Under the pieces are notes generated by a model. The model was given only the letters and a program-made list of their open reading frames with translations, had not been told where the DNA came from and ran no database searches. A program made the translations under genes and the position numbers. Shown in pieces: positions 1-10,890 of a stretch of 37,973 bases of DNA. The stretch's first letter is position 1. Each line of letters begins with the position of its first letter. This DNA is from Plantago elongata (Eukaryota; Streptophyta; Magnoliopsida; Lamiales; Plantaginaceae), in assembly GCA_036897095.1 (NCBI GenBank), contig JAYMSP010000982.1, positions 1-37,973 of the forward strand, read 5' to 3'.

Positions 1-20
1 CCCCCCTTTTCTTAGCTCTT

Positions 21-404
21 AACATGGATGGTTCAATGCAACTTGATAATAATGATTAATGATGCAGGTTTAGAAGTTACTTTTTTCGAAATCACATTGG
101 AAACTTCTTTCTTGCTGGTGCTGCTTTTTTAGGAAGAACTGATATAAACACTGCTGAATTGAGTACTTTGAGAGTTGGTCTCTTGGTAGCAATCAAATAT
201 CACATTCCAAAACTTCAATTTCGAACTAATTCTCAATATGTTCTTGTCTGTTTTAATAGGAGAAAGCAGCACCATCTCGTGCTTGACATCCTGGAACTCT
301 CGAAGAAATTGGAGGAAGTGAATCTCTCTTTTGTACATCGTGAACAAAACTCTGTGACGGATTGTCTGGTTAAATTTGCATGCTCCGTTCGATTATGTTC
401 ATGA
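21..404 (+). pseudogene. RNase H-like domain of a plant retroelement, dead copy
   Basis: One reading frame from 21 to 404 resembles the plant RNase H-like domain (RVT_3 type) found at the end of LINE-type polyproteins and in domesticated copies. The first acidic strand reads NMDGS at 21-35. The glutamate strand reads INTAEL just before 162. The last acidic residue sits in REQNSVTDCL near 340-370. Two adjacent in-frame stops lie at 57-62. The third-strand motif, normally with Asp before Ser-Gln-Tyr, reads TNSQYV, so the catalytic Asp is Asn (codon 228-230). No reverse transcriptase lies upstream because the window begins here. It is either the 3' end of a decayed retroelement or a decayed RNase H-like gene. 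The family call is from motif order and memory of the family. I am fairly sure it is non-functional. Confidence 0.7.
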
Positions 405-1296
405 ATCTAGTAGTAGTTTGTTTAATCTAAGATTTCCTGTTAAGATTTGGGACTTATGTCCGCTTTGATTGTGTAATGAACTTGTTAAGGATTTGTCGTC
501 TGTTAAGCCCGTTGAATTGTAACTAGTTTGGAGTCTAATGTTGTAACGAACTAATTTTCCTCTTTAATGCTATTTTAGGTTTTTTTTTAAAAATTATTTA
601 CATTTTTATTTAAAATGAAGAAAGGAAAGCTCTAATGAGCATTTCATTTGACAATGAAATACAATCTTAATTGGTAACACCCCTTCAATTAAGTAGCTTC
701 TCAAAAAAATTTTAAAAAAAAGAAAGAATAAAAAATAGTATTTAAAATGTTCATATTTAACTTTAAATCTTGTGAATTAGGGGCTGATTGGCATGGCATT
801 AAATGGACATTTGAATGGAATTTTAGTGACATTGTATTTGAAATAAAATTAAATCAAAATATTTAAAATGTATTTTAGTCTAAATCAATGTTTATCAAGT
901 TAAATGAAAATATTTAAATAATTATCCTCCTTAGTCATGGAACTAGTACGAGTGTATTTGATGTTTTTGAATCCCAAATCGTTGGTGAACACTAGTTTGA
1001 ATGTTGGGGAGTGAGGACACCAAAGATGGTATAACAGTTGAAAAAGCAATGAGAAATATAAAGGGAAGACAGGCGCATGGGATAATGAGGGCAGACAGAC
1101 GTATAGTGTTATAGTGTAGGTAGTAGCTAGGCAAGGAGGTCAGAGTAGTCAGAGCAGAGCTGATCTGATCCGATCAGTGACCCATCGACTCATTGCAGCA
1201 TGTCATATATCACGTCACTTCGTTTTAACTTTCTCATCAGATATACATACCACTACAGATCAATGGACGGACAAGATCAGTATCTATTTATATTAT
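405..1296. other. Gene-free AT-rich stretch
   Basis: No coding pattern is visible on either strand. The only structure I see is a sequence at 778-905 that recurs at 4150-4290, listed separately. Confidence 0.6.
778..905 (+). repeat. MITE-like repeat, copy 1
   Basis: This stretch starts with GGGGCTGATTGGCATGGCA. It shares that start and much of the following roughly 110 bases, including a GTATTTTAG motif, with 4150-4290. The start resembles the terminus of a small non-autonomous DNA transposon. I do not see a matching inverted end for this copy, so it may be truncated. Confidence 0.5.
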
Positions 1297-1495
1297 TACC
1301 TCCGTCCAACTACAAACAAAACATATTTCCATTTTAAACGTTCCGTTAATAACGAAACATTTTTTCAATTTAAATCTCATTATTAGAATCCACATGTAAT
1401 TTTATATATCAAACTCATTTTTAACCACATACTACATATTTTCTTAAAAATCTTATCTTTTTCCAATTGTTTCGTTCCTAGCAACGGAGGGAGTA
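1297..1495. mobile_element. Stowaway-like MITE
   Basis: The left end reads TACCTCCGTCC and the right end reads GGACGGAGGGAGTA-like (CAACGGAGGGAGTA). These are imperfect terminal inverted repeats of the widespread plant Stowaway (Tc1/mariner) type. TA lies next to both ends, as expected for the 2-bp target duplication of that family. The inside is AT-rich and non-coding. Length is about 200 bp, normal for the family. Confidence 0.7.
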
Positions 1496-4149
1496 TAAGG
1501 TTTCGAAAACTCATGATAATCTCACACAAAATGTTACAGCCACATAATTAAAAGATAATAATCACAAATTTTAAATACATAAAAATATACCGTCTACCCC
1601 GCATAATTAATATATAATGTTACATTAATCAATAAATACTTTGAATTTCATAAACTTTTGTATTATTTATATTTAAATAAACCACCAAACTTCTTTTTTC
1701 CTTTCTTTCCTTGGGTCTGCATACGCATAATAAACATTACATGCATGTGTTGTGTCCCCAGATTAAACCCTACCCAACCACGTGTCTCTGTCCAATTATC
1801 CCGCCCACCACCAGTAAATACATTTTAAACACCGAACCAAATGAATGATAACTTCGCTTTAAAGTTAGGTATTCCTACATTCTCATTTTACAATAAACTA
1901 ACTCTATTCCACTTTTATTTTTTTCGGGATCTAACATAATTTTTGGTGAAAAATAATTATAGTATTAAAAATAAGGGCTAATTACTCCTAATCCTCCCAA
2001 TAAACTCACTAAATACACTTCCATGCCTCAATTCTTAACAATAACATTGTAAGACATGTTTCATTAATCAATTACAAAACAGTTTAAAATTAAAATGCTG
2101 CCAAATACATCCTTAATTTAAATTTATAAACAATTTACATTTTTATTATTAATATTTAAATTATTTTAGATTTGATCCAAATAATTTGTACTGACTCAAT
2201 AAAATTATTATAGATTTGAGCCAACAAAAATTGCAAATTAATAACCCTCCTAAAAAATTAATAAATATTTTATAGATAAACATTCATTATGAAATAACAA
2301 AAAAAATTCAAAAGAACATAAAAAAGATAGAAATAAATCAATATTTACGTGCTCCATAAAAATAACATATACGGATACTATAATTAGGAGCTTTCTCGAG
2401 CGGAAGCTTTGAAGTAAATTATAAAAAATAAAGAAAACTTTTATACACATATTAAATATTAATTATTAATAATTTTAAATTTATTTTATAAGTTTTTTAT
2501 ATTTTTTACTTCATTCCCCAACAAAATATGTATATTTTAATATTTTTATTATTTTTTGGAAGATTATATTTGAAATATCATTTTGTTTCATTTTTATGGA
2601 TAATTTTATATTTTTAAAAGTAGTTAAGAAGTAGTTTCTTATTTATTTATTTATTTATTTTAATTTTAACGTTTAATAATTTAAAAATGTAAAAGGAAAG
2701 AGAAGGAAACTAGAAATTAAAAATAAGGTTATTTTTGGGAAGTAAATTGTGAAAATAAAAAATGAACAAGTATGTTATTGTTAAAATTATGGGGACCGAT
2801 CTGTAATTAGATGGTTTATTAAGGAGAGCTGGTGTAATTTTTCCTAAAAATAATAATAAAATAGAAATGAATGAATAAAATATAATAAATAATAAATTAA
2901 ATATAAGATATTTTATTAATATATAATATTTTCATCTAATTTATGTGAAGATAATATATTGATTCATTTAAACTATGTTTTATTCAGCTGGAATTTACTG
3001 TACTGAATTGAACTGATGTGTAATACATGAATTATAATCAAACAGAGTCAAATTGAACTGATGTGAATTTCAGTTGAATACTTTCTATCTTTTAAAAACT
3101 TTTTAACTTTATTTTTTTGTGTTACATTAGAAACTTCCTAAATCAAAAAAAGGAAATTTTCATCCCACTAACTAATTCTTTATTATTTCTCCCGCCTACT
3201 TTATCATCATTTTATTCACTCTCTCACTTACTTTATTATCCACTCACAATTATATTAATATTTTATCACTATTAAATTAATATTTAATTAACTTTTCTTT
3301 AATTAAGAGAAAGTGACTTCTTAAAAAAAATTTATTGGAACGAAGAGAGTAAAAAAATTTTGTGGTTAGGAGGGCGCTCGTCCCGTGCTCCCTAGGTCCG
3401 CCCTGGATGAAGATGATCACAAAATTTCAAAACTACAAATTGACAGCAGCTCCCTTTCGGTGTTGCGGGGACGAGCTGGATGGATGGATTGACTTGAGCT
3501 TATTAATGGTACAACATTCATTTTCACACTGGTCGACACAAAGTGAAACTAACAAAACAAATATTGCATGCGCTTCAATTTTTGTTGTGAATTAACCAAA
3601 TTATTAGTGCAACTAGCTGCTGTTGCTTCCTTTAGCTGCCTAATTATGACATTTCATTCCAGACCTCCCTACTTGTGTAAATGTACGCCGAATCCGCCGC
3701 ATTATAATTTCAAGCTCAATAAAAACAATGATGTACACAAAATTGCAAGAAACTCACACAAAATACTTCTAAAAATCTCAGACTGTTTTTGACGGAATTT
3801 TAATTGATGAGATGAACAAAGGTATTCCTTTTGGTGAAGAAAATATAAAAGTACTCTATTCCAATCACAACTTATTAAACATAAAATTTAATTTGTTTTG
3901 ATTTCAACCTTTCGAAAATGAAATGGAAAACCTGTGCAATCTCTCGTAATTTATTATTTTAATTTAACATTCAAATAAACGTGATTATATTTATAACAGT
4001 AAGTAAAACCAACCTAGTAACTTAGAAAAAATAATCAATCAATTCATTCATTATTACACTATCAATTGTTTATACAAGAGACTGCATAACAAACTATATA
4101 AACCCTAATTGCTTGTTTAGTTTAGAGTTTCAAATTCGATAATTGAGAG
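1496..4149. other. Gene-free AT-rich intergenic DNA
   Basis: No credible exon is visible. It holds an (ATTT)n microsatellite near 2640-2661 and long A/T runs. A CCTCCC/GAGAGAG-rich stretch at about 3120-3355 ends in GAACGAAGAGAGTA and may be a decayed Stowaway-type MITE. Small open frames around 3362-3792 have no recognisable motif. Confidence 0.5.
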
Positions 4150-4678
4150 TTAGGGGCTGATTGGCATGGCACTTAAATAGCCATTTGAATAGGATTTTGA
4201 TGAAATTGTGTTGGAATAGAATTGAAATGAGATATTTAAAGTGTATTTTAGACAAAATCACTGTTCATCCTTAATTACTTAGTTTGGCATGTCATTTTAA
4301 TTAAGTAATTATTTAATTTGGTAGAATTGAATTACAATTCAACCATTTTTCCTCTATCCATTCTTCCTCTTTCCCATTCCCGAACTATTCTTTTAACATC
4401 ACAATTATACTAAACAAATTTCAACGAAATATAATCAATCATCTCATTATAACAAACTTAAAATTAATTATTAACTAATTAAACTATCACATCTTACTTA
4501 CACCAATTATTTTTCTCCTACACAACTTATATAACAAACCTACAATACTCTATATATAATTACAATTCTATACCAAACATTAATTTTAACAAATCAACTA
4601 TAATTTAATGACTATTTATTAATTCTTCATTATTTAAAAATGAATTCAACTATAATTTAATATCAAACAATCACTGAG
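4150..4678 (+). mobile_element. MITE-like element, copy 2
   Basis: It begins with the same GGGGCTGATTGGCATGGCA end as the copy at 778. It may end near 4678, where the complement of AATATCAAACAATCAC roughly mirrors the start. The interior is AT-rich and non-coding. A second sequence with a similar start (GGGACTGTTTGTCGTACC) follows at once at 4677 and may be another element that ends near 5405. Boundaries are approximate and no clear target duplication was found. Confidence 0.4.
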
Positions 4679-5439
4679 GGACTGTTTGTCGTACCGTTGG
4701 AGTGGTCATCTTTCCCTCAAATCAAACATTTTGTATTTCTATCTCAATCAGTCCTTGAATTATTTCAACGTAGTTAAAATTAGTACTAATTATAAAAGAA
4801 TATTTGAAATTCCAACGTTCTAGAGAAAGTCATAGCTAAGTCCCTCTAGTCAGATCCCACTCCAGCATGGGACAACGTAACCTGACTTGCAAGAATTATT
4901 AAAGATAAACTTCGTCAATTCATAATAAGTAGTATTTTAATTCCAAATTTGACTAATGTCCTTGAAGATATATTCTAGAATTCCACCTATCAGATTAATG
5001 TTTTCGAGTACCTGAAAGTCTGAAACAATAATCAGGCTCCTCATGGAACAAATCGAATTTCAACATTATAAAAACATCATATTCTCTATCCTATATTTTA
5101 TAAAATCCGGTACAGAGTCAGCCACTACTTATATAAGTACGAGTAAGACATTAGTAGTCGTTTACATTAGCTGGCCATTGTTTTTCTAAAATTAAATGTA
5201 TAAACTATTTAATAATAATACAACCTATAAAGATGACTCTTTAAATTAACAACATAAATTCATTCTAATATTTTAGCCCTAAATCCACTTTAACTAGACA
5301 AAACTACATCACACTTCATTATTATTAGTTGTGAACCTCAAAAACAAACTCAACTGAATTTGATAATCATTTTAAAATTCGACTATAATAATGGACACCA
5401 AATAGGGCGTTAAATTGAATTACATAACCAATTTGAAAT

Positions 5440-7034
5440 TCGTAGTCATGAAATCAACTTCTGAAAGACTGAAACTACCTTGACTAGATCTTGAAACTAA
5501 AATACTAATTTCATAGATACAAAAGCTAGTTTCAAAACAATAAAAAATTAGTTTCAGAACCACAAAACCTAGTTTCATGTCTACAAAAGCTAATTTCAGA
5601 ACCACTAAAATTAGTTCAAGTTCACTAAATTCAAATTAAGCAACTATCGAGCCTCTCCGATTCTAAAATCCTAGGGAAACATTGTGAACCCAAAAATCCA
5701 CTAAATTTGATTACACCCTCCGGAAGCTACGGTCTTAATTAGGGTTTAGGTTTAGGACGGGTCCAGGGACTACCGGACCCATCCTAAACCCTAACCCCTA
5801 ATTAAGCGGTTGCCGAGCCTACAATGTTAATTTTAAAATCAAGTATGTTAGTTTCAGTATAAATAATATTAATTTCAGGTTCACTCAAGTAGTTTCAAAA
5901 ACTCAGAAGTTAGTTTCATGTTAATCAATTTTAGTTTTATGTTTAATAAAGTTAGTTTCAGGTTCATTAAGCTAGTTCTAGGAATTCAAAGTTAGTTTCA
6001 TGTTAATTAATGTTAGTTTCATCAATTAAAAATACTGGTTTCAGGTTTCATCACACAAAAAATATTATTAAATTAGTTTCATGTGAATTAAAGTTAGTTC
6101 CAAGTGCATTTATACTAGTTTCAAGATATTTTATATTAGTTTCAGGTTCATTAAGCTAGTTTCAGGAACTCAGAGTTAGTTTTATATTCATTAATGTTAG
6201 TTTCAGCAACTAAAAATGTTGGTTTCAGGTTACATCACACAACAAATATTAGTTTCAAATGTCTTTATACTAGTTTCAAGATTTGTTATATTAGTTTCTG
6301 TATAAATAATATTAGTTTTGGGTTCATTCAATTAGTTTAAAAAATTTAGATTTAGTTTCATGTTAATCAATTTTAGTTTTATGTTCGATAAAGTTAGTTT
6401 CAAGTTCATTAAGCTAGTTTCATGAACTCAGAGTTAATTTCATATTAATTAATGTTAGTTTTAGCAACTAAAAATGCTGGTTTTAGGTTCCATCACACAA
6501 CAAATATTAGTAAATTAGTTTCATGTGAATTGAAGTTAGTTCTAGGTGCATTAATACTAGTTTCAAAATATTTTATATTAGTTTCAGGTTCATTAAGCTA
6601 GTTTCAGGACCTCAGAGTTAGTTTCATATTGATTAATGTTAGTTTCAACAACTAAAAATGTTAGTTTCAGGTTCCATCACACAACAAATATTCACAAATC
6701 GTAGTTTCATATTCAAAAATCTTGATTTCATGTTTACAAAAGCTAGTTTCAAAACATAAAAATCCTGAAACTAGTTGAATCAAAATCCCTTGAATTAGTA
6801 CGAACATGTTTGAAACTAATTGTTATGTTTATTAAACTAACTTTTATAGTCCTGAAACTAGCTTGACTTAGTATGAAACTAGGAAAACCAACATTTATGC
6901 TCCTGAAACTAGCATGAATTGCATTGAAACTAGTGAAACTAATATGTATGTCCATGAAACTAATGTTTTATGAAGCTAATATTACTGAAACTAATACAAA
7001 CATATTTGAATATTAGTGAAACTAACTTCAGATT
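5440..7034. repeat. AGTTTCA-motif repeat array with higher-order units
   Basis: The heptamer AGTTTCA, usually as TTAGTTTCA or CTAGTTTCA, recurs dozens of times at roughly 15-30 bp spacing. Longer units are visible: GTTCATTAAGCTAGTTTCA recurs near 5960, 6140, 6400 and 6580, and a start at about 5850 reappears at about 6294, giving a higher-order period near 440 bp. The motif is on the plus strand from about 5511 to 6745. It is inverted (TGAAACT) at about 5465-5500 and from about 6755 to 7025. There is no open frame through it. It is not a CRISPR array, because the units vary and the spacers are themselves related. Confidence 0.75.
5734..5806. repeat. Inverted repeat with telomere-like motif
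   Basis: The left arm (5734-5764) and right arm (5775-5806) are near-perfect reverse complements with a loop of about 10 nt. Both arms carry the plant telomere unit TTTAGGG/CCCTAAA in slightly broken form. The hairpin lies in a non-AGTTTCA island (about 5640-5830) inside the repeat array. Confidence 0.75.
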
Positions 7035-7735
7035 TTCTATCGTCATTCAAGGTGTCGCTCTGACTATTGTTAGTCGATGTGTCCTCATCTGACACGTGTC
7101 CATCGATTTATATCGCACTCAACCATTGCTTCATATCGCCCTCAACCGCTATTTGTTGTTTTTATTTATTTTTTTCCATTAATTTTTCAAAAAATAATAA
7201 TTAAACACATATTATATAATTTACAAGAGAATTATAATTTTAAAAATTATAATTAATTACAAATATTCATATTTCTCATAATTAAGGATGACAATTGACA
7301 AAAAGAGAACATGTACATGAACCCTAATTAAATTTCCACATTCCTCAATATTAACATAAATCTTAAATTTAATTTCTCTAATTGTTTTTATTTAATTTTT
7401 TTATTGAATCTGATTTTTTGTTTAATCTCCTAACTTTGGAGATTTTAATTTAATTTTAATTATTAATTTTAATTTTTTTGTTAAAAATTTTAATTTTTTA
7501 ATAGGAGTATTGAATATACGAAAAATATTTTTTTAATATAATATTTAATTTTATTTGTTTAAATATGAACTATGTAGATGGTTAGAGCAATACATAACGT
7601 AACATCTCGTGCGATACGAGCGACACTTTAAGTCAACACTTAGTGCGAAAGGTAGGAGATTATTTGATCTCCACCGTTGAAGTTTAAAATGGGTGACTAA
7701 CGTTAGTCAAGGCAACACTTGACTGACGATAGAAG
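7035..7735. mobile_element. TIR-bounded non-coding segment
   Basis: The sequence at 7035-7075, starting TTCTATCGTCA and ending GTTAGTC, matches the reverse complement of 7695-7735 over about 40 bases with a few differences. GAAACT-type array motifs occur on the outside of both ends in the same orientation, which suggests insertion into the array. The interior of about 620 bp is AT-rich without an open frame. I find no clear target duplication, so the superfamily is open. Confidence 0.5.
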
Positions 7736-9143
7736 ACCCCAACTAACTTTTTATACAATAAAATTATTCTTTTGAAACTGACAAACATAAAACCAACAAA
7801 GATGGACATAAAACTAACCAAAATTTACCTGCAACTTATATTCTATATTTATTATCTATACAAAATCCATTAAAAAAAGCTCTAATCCCGAGTAACGCTG
7901 CGTTGCCCATGCCTTTCTTCATCTTCTTCCACATCGAAAAATCGAATGAGAACAAGTTTTTTTTTTTTAAATCCATGTCGAAAACGAGAAGAAAAGGGTG
8001 AAAATATCAAAGAGAGATGAGGAAGAAATCTTATTGGAGGAAGAATCGAGTAGAAATTGACAGGAGAATAAATAGAAGAGAGAAACAAACGTATTATACT
8101 AATGCTGGAGAAATAAGTGTATTGAATTTGAAAGAAGAATAAGGATACAATAAAAATATAAGAAAGAATAAAATAAAATAAATTTATTTATAATAATTTT
8201 AACGAACATACTTTATTTATAATTAATCATTTATTTATAATTAATCATGTAAGTTGTTCTATTTTTATAATTTTATTTTGTTTTTTCTTTTCATAATATT
8301 AGAAAGGAGTACATCATCAAGTTCAGAATATTGTATAATAATACTCCCAAGCCACAGCATGTGCTCAGATGTAGTGCTTGGCTTGCACTCAAAGCTCTGG
8401 AACATCCAAAACAAACACCAATAAACATCTACTAAAACAAAACGTCAAAATTCAAAACATTTGCTAACCAAGTAGGTACTGGGACATCCAAAACAAGCAT
8501 TAATTTAGTATCACCTTTTGCACGCGATAGTTACTCAGGAGTCGGAGACGTAGAGATAAATGTATGAATCTTTAGGTGCCAAAATTTGACTTTTTTCACA
8601 TAAAAAATTCAGTACTCTCCATTCAGATCAAATCGTATCACAAACGATCACTAATCTTTGTAGTCATTTCTAAACATATGCTGTTTTTAGTTGAGTTGAA
8701 TATGCGATTACAAAGTGTTGTAATAAAGGGAAATGAAACATGGCAAATCTGGAAACAATCAAGTCCAAATACGGGGAAACATTCATCAGCAGAAATAGGG
8801 TTACAAACTTAGTTGCAGAGTTGCAGGTTAAAACGATAAAGATGATAATCCAAGAAAGAGCTTACCTGAGCTACTCCACACATAACATAACATGACAGTA
8901 AAGACAACTAAAATATATCCATTTCATCATAAGAGCGAGCTACAAACAACAAAAGATTCATCAACAAATGTTTGTTTTGTTTTTCCATACCATACGAGAA
9001 AATTAAAAGTTAATTAATTAATTAAAGCCGCACTAATTAATCAATTAATTAATCCATCCAAAAAAAGATAAGGCCAAAACCAAAACCAACGTCTTCATCA
9101 TCAGCTCAGCTGGATAACAGACACCTCAAAAGTCAGATTCCAA
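7736..9143. other. Gene-free stretch downstream of the AHL gene
   Basis: The first 100 bp still carry GAAACT-type array motifs. The rest is AT-rich. The last few hundred bases before 9144 lie downstream of the AHL stop codon and probably include its 3' untranslated region. A TTAATTAATTAA-type palindrome cluster lies at 9010-9053. I see no further gene. Confidence 0.45.
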
Positions 9144-9854
9144 TCAGTAAGGCGGTGCTTGCAGATAACCCCCAAAACTATCACCACCACACTCCGTCGC
9201 CTGCTCCTCCCTTCCACCACCACCGCCATTATCCTCATCTTCCAACCGGTGAAAGCTCGGACTATTGAAACTGGCAGCAATCAGATAAATCGTCCCCGCC
9301 GCAATCAACGGTCCAACCACCAGTCCACCGACCACCTGCCCCTGCGGTCCAGCCAACGAGATCGCAAAATGTCCGCCACTCCCCGCCGATCCAGCCGGCA
9401 GAAGAGTCGCCGAAATCGAAAGCAAATCGAACCGTCCGTGGAACGTCACAGTAGATCCAGGCGTAGGTTGCTTCAGCGTCACGTTCGCAACGACACCGTT
9501 TCCGTTCAGAATCGCGAGCCCTAGGTTTCGTTTCCGAGAGAATCGAGCTGTGGACTCGATGATGTCGGCTCCTGGAGGGAGCTCGAGGACGTAGGGTGAC
9601 ATTGGCGGCTCGGATGAGTCGGAGGCGGTGATTATGACGGGAGGTTTGGGTTTGTTTTTGGAGCCTGGGGGACGGCCGCGCGGGCGGCGGGGGAGGTCGA
9701 GGGTGGTGGTGCCGTCAGGGGGAGGGAGGAGGAGAGTGGGGGAGGAAGTGGAAGTTTCGTGGTGGTGTTGGAGCTTGTTGGTGGTGAACATGGTGTTTGG
9801 GTCTGGTGAGTGTTGGTTTTCTGGAGAAGGTTCTGGTGGGAATTCTCTCTTCAT
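9144..9854 (-). CDS. AHL: AT-hook motif nuclear-localized (AHL) protein
   Basis: An intronless 236-codon gene encodes an AT-hook plus PPC/DUF296 protein. The AT-hook core RPRGRPPGSKNKPK lies at residues 57-70 and would bind the minor groove of AT-rich DNA. The PPC domain follows from about residue 86 to 204 and contains the conserved PQGQVVGG motif (170-177) and a GRFDLL motif (140-145). The family usually has GRFEIL here, the motif reported to mediate contacts with transcription factors. The N-terminus is Pro/Ser/His-rich and the tail is acidic, then Gly-rich. AHL proteins form oligomers in the nucleus and modulate growth and flowering genes. One AT-hook and no introns fit clade A. The ATG at 9852-9854 gives the normal family length. 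Which of the many AHL paralogues this matches is unclear. The GC-rich gene stands out from the AT-rich surroundings. Confidence 0.93.
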   Translation of the reverse strand: MKREFPPEPSPENQHSPDPNTMFTTNKLQHHHETSTSSPTLLLPPPDGTTTLDLPRRPRGRPPGSKNKPKPPVIITASDSSEPPMSPYVLELPPGADIIESTARFSRKRNLGLAILNGNGVVANVTLKQPTPGSTVTFHGRFDLLSISATLLPAGSAGSGGHFAISLAGPQGQVVGGLVVGPLIAAGTIYLIAASFNSPSFHRLEDEDNGGGGGREEQATECGGDSFGGYLQAPPY

Positions 9855-10429
9855 GATTTTTTTATATTTTTTTAGGATTTAAGGGTGGCGGTGAAAAAGT
9901 GTTGAGGATGGATATTTAATAATAGTTTATGGGGGATATGGGTTGGTTTTTGAGACTGTCAACTGGTGAAAGGTGTTAATAGTTGTAATAGTAGCATAGT
10001 AGGGATGGGAGTGGAATCAATGGAGTATGGATATGAAGTTGGATGGATACCAGACTGGACAAGGAAGATGAAGAAGAAGAAGAAGAGTTTCTATTTCAAA
10101 CCAGGGGTATATTATTATATTATATTATATTGTATTCTTAGGGGGTGGTTTGAATGGACAGGGAGTTTGGATTACAGGTTTCATTCTGGTGGGCTCCATT
10201 TCTTCCATTTATAATTTCTACTTTTCTTTAATGGCTATAGACTCATTTTCAATATCCTTTCAAAAATATTACTTCCGACCTCTCATTTTACGTTTTGGTT
10301 CGTGTCAACTTTATATTTATTCACCTCCTCCTACGTTATTGCAATTTTAGTTTATTTACTTTTGCTTAACTAATGTATTCGGGATTGGAGGAAGATAAAA
10401 TTGAAATAGAGTGAGTATATAACTTCGAA
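9855..10429. other. Region upstream of the AHL gene
   Basis: It would hold the AHL promoter, which reads leftwards. A (GAA)n-type run lies at about 10066-10088 and a (TATTA)n run at about 10110-10133. I cannot identify a clear TATA box or binding site with confidence. Confidence 0.4.
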
Positions 10430-10890
10430 ATGGATGTCTTTAAATCTTTTCTTGTTGAGGAAAGGAATTCCTGTTAAAGTGAATTATAAGATTGTTCCAC
10501 CTTACTGTAAGTGTTGTAAGAAGTTGGGTCATTTGGACCTTAACTGTGTGGCCAATGTCTAGTTTTCGATTGTAGTTATAGCTTCTTCAAACCCAAAAAG
10601 AAGTTGTTGAGCAAGTTCGGGAAGATAATTCAGTGGAAAGTTCTTACTAATTTAGCCCTAGTTTTGTTGTTGGAAGTACCGGTTGTTAACTTTGAAGATG
10701 AAAGAATAAACATGGAATATGATCATCAAGATAATGATTTTCTTCCTGTTAATTCTCGTGATGGGAGTAGTTCGCAGGTTTTGAAGACTCCTCCCACTGT
10801 GCATTATTATATATTTAAAGAATGTATATTATATATGGAGAAATTAAGAAATAAATGGCCCGTTTTGTTTTCTTGGAGAAGCAAATGAGA
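10430..10890 (+). pseudogene. Zinc-knuckle (LINE ORF1 / DUF4283-type) remnant
   Basis: The frame reading GIPVKVNYKIVPPYCKCC then KKLGHLDLNC gives a CX2CX4HX4C zinc knuckle near 10500-10550. The IPVKVxYxxVPPYC lead-in is typical of the gag-like ORF1 protein of plant LINE elements. An in-frame TAG follows nine bases after the last Cys (10559-10561). The next open stretch, 10604-10888, looks like the low-complexity tail of such a protein. No reverse transcriptase is present, so this is a short dead fragment. Confidence 0.55.

Noticed and set aside
5440-7034. CRISPR-like or classical satellite array
   Set aside because: The repeat unit is only seven bases, the spacers are related to one another, the motif changes strand and the host is a plant.
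9159-9524. Plus-strand open frame of 121 codons opposite the AHL gene
   Set aside because: It is antisense to a GC-rich conserved coding region. Its Arg/Thr-rich product has no domain, and the minus-strand AHL protein explains the openness.
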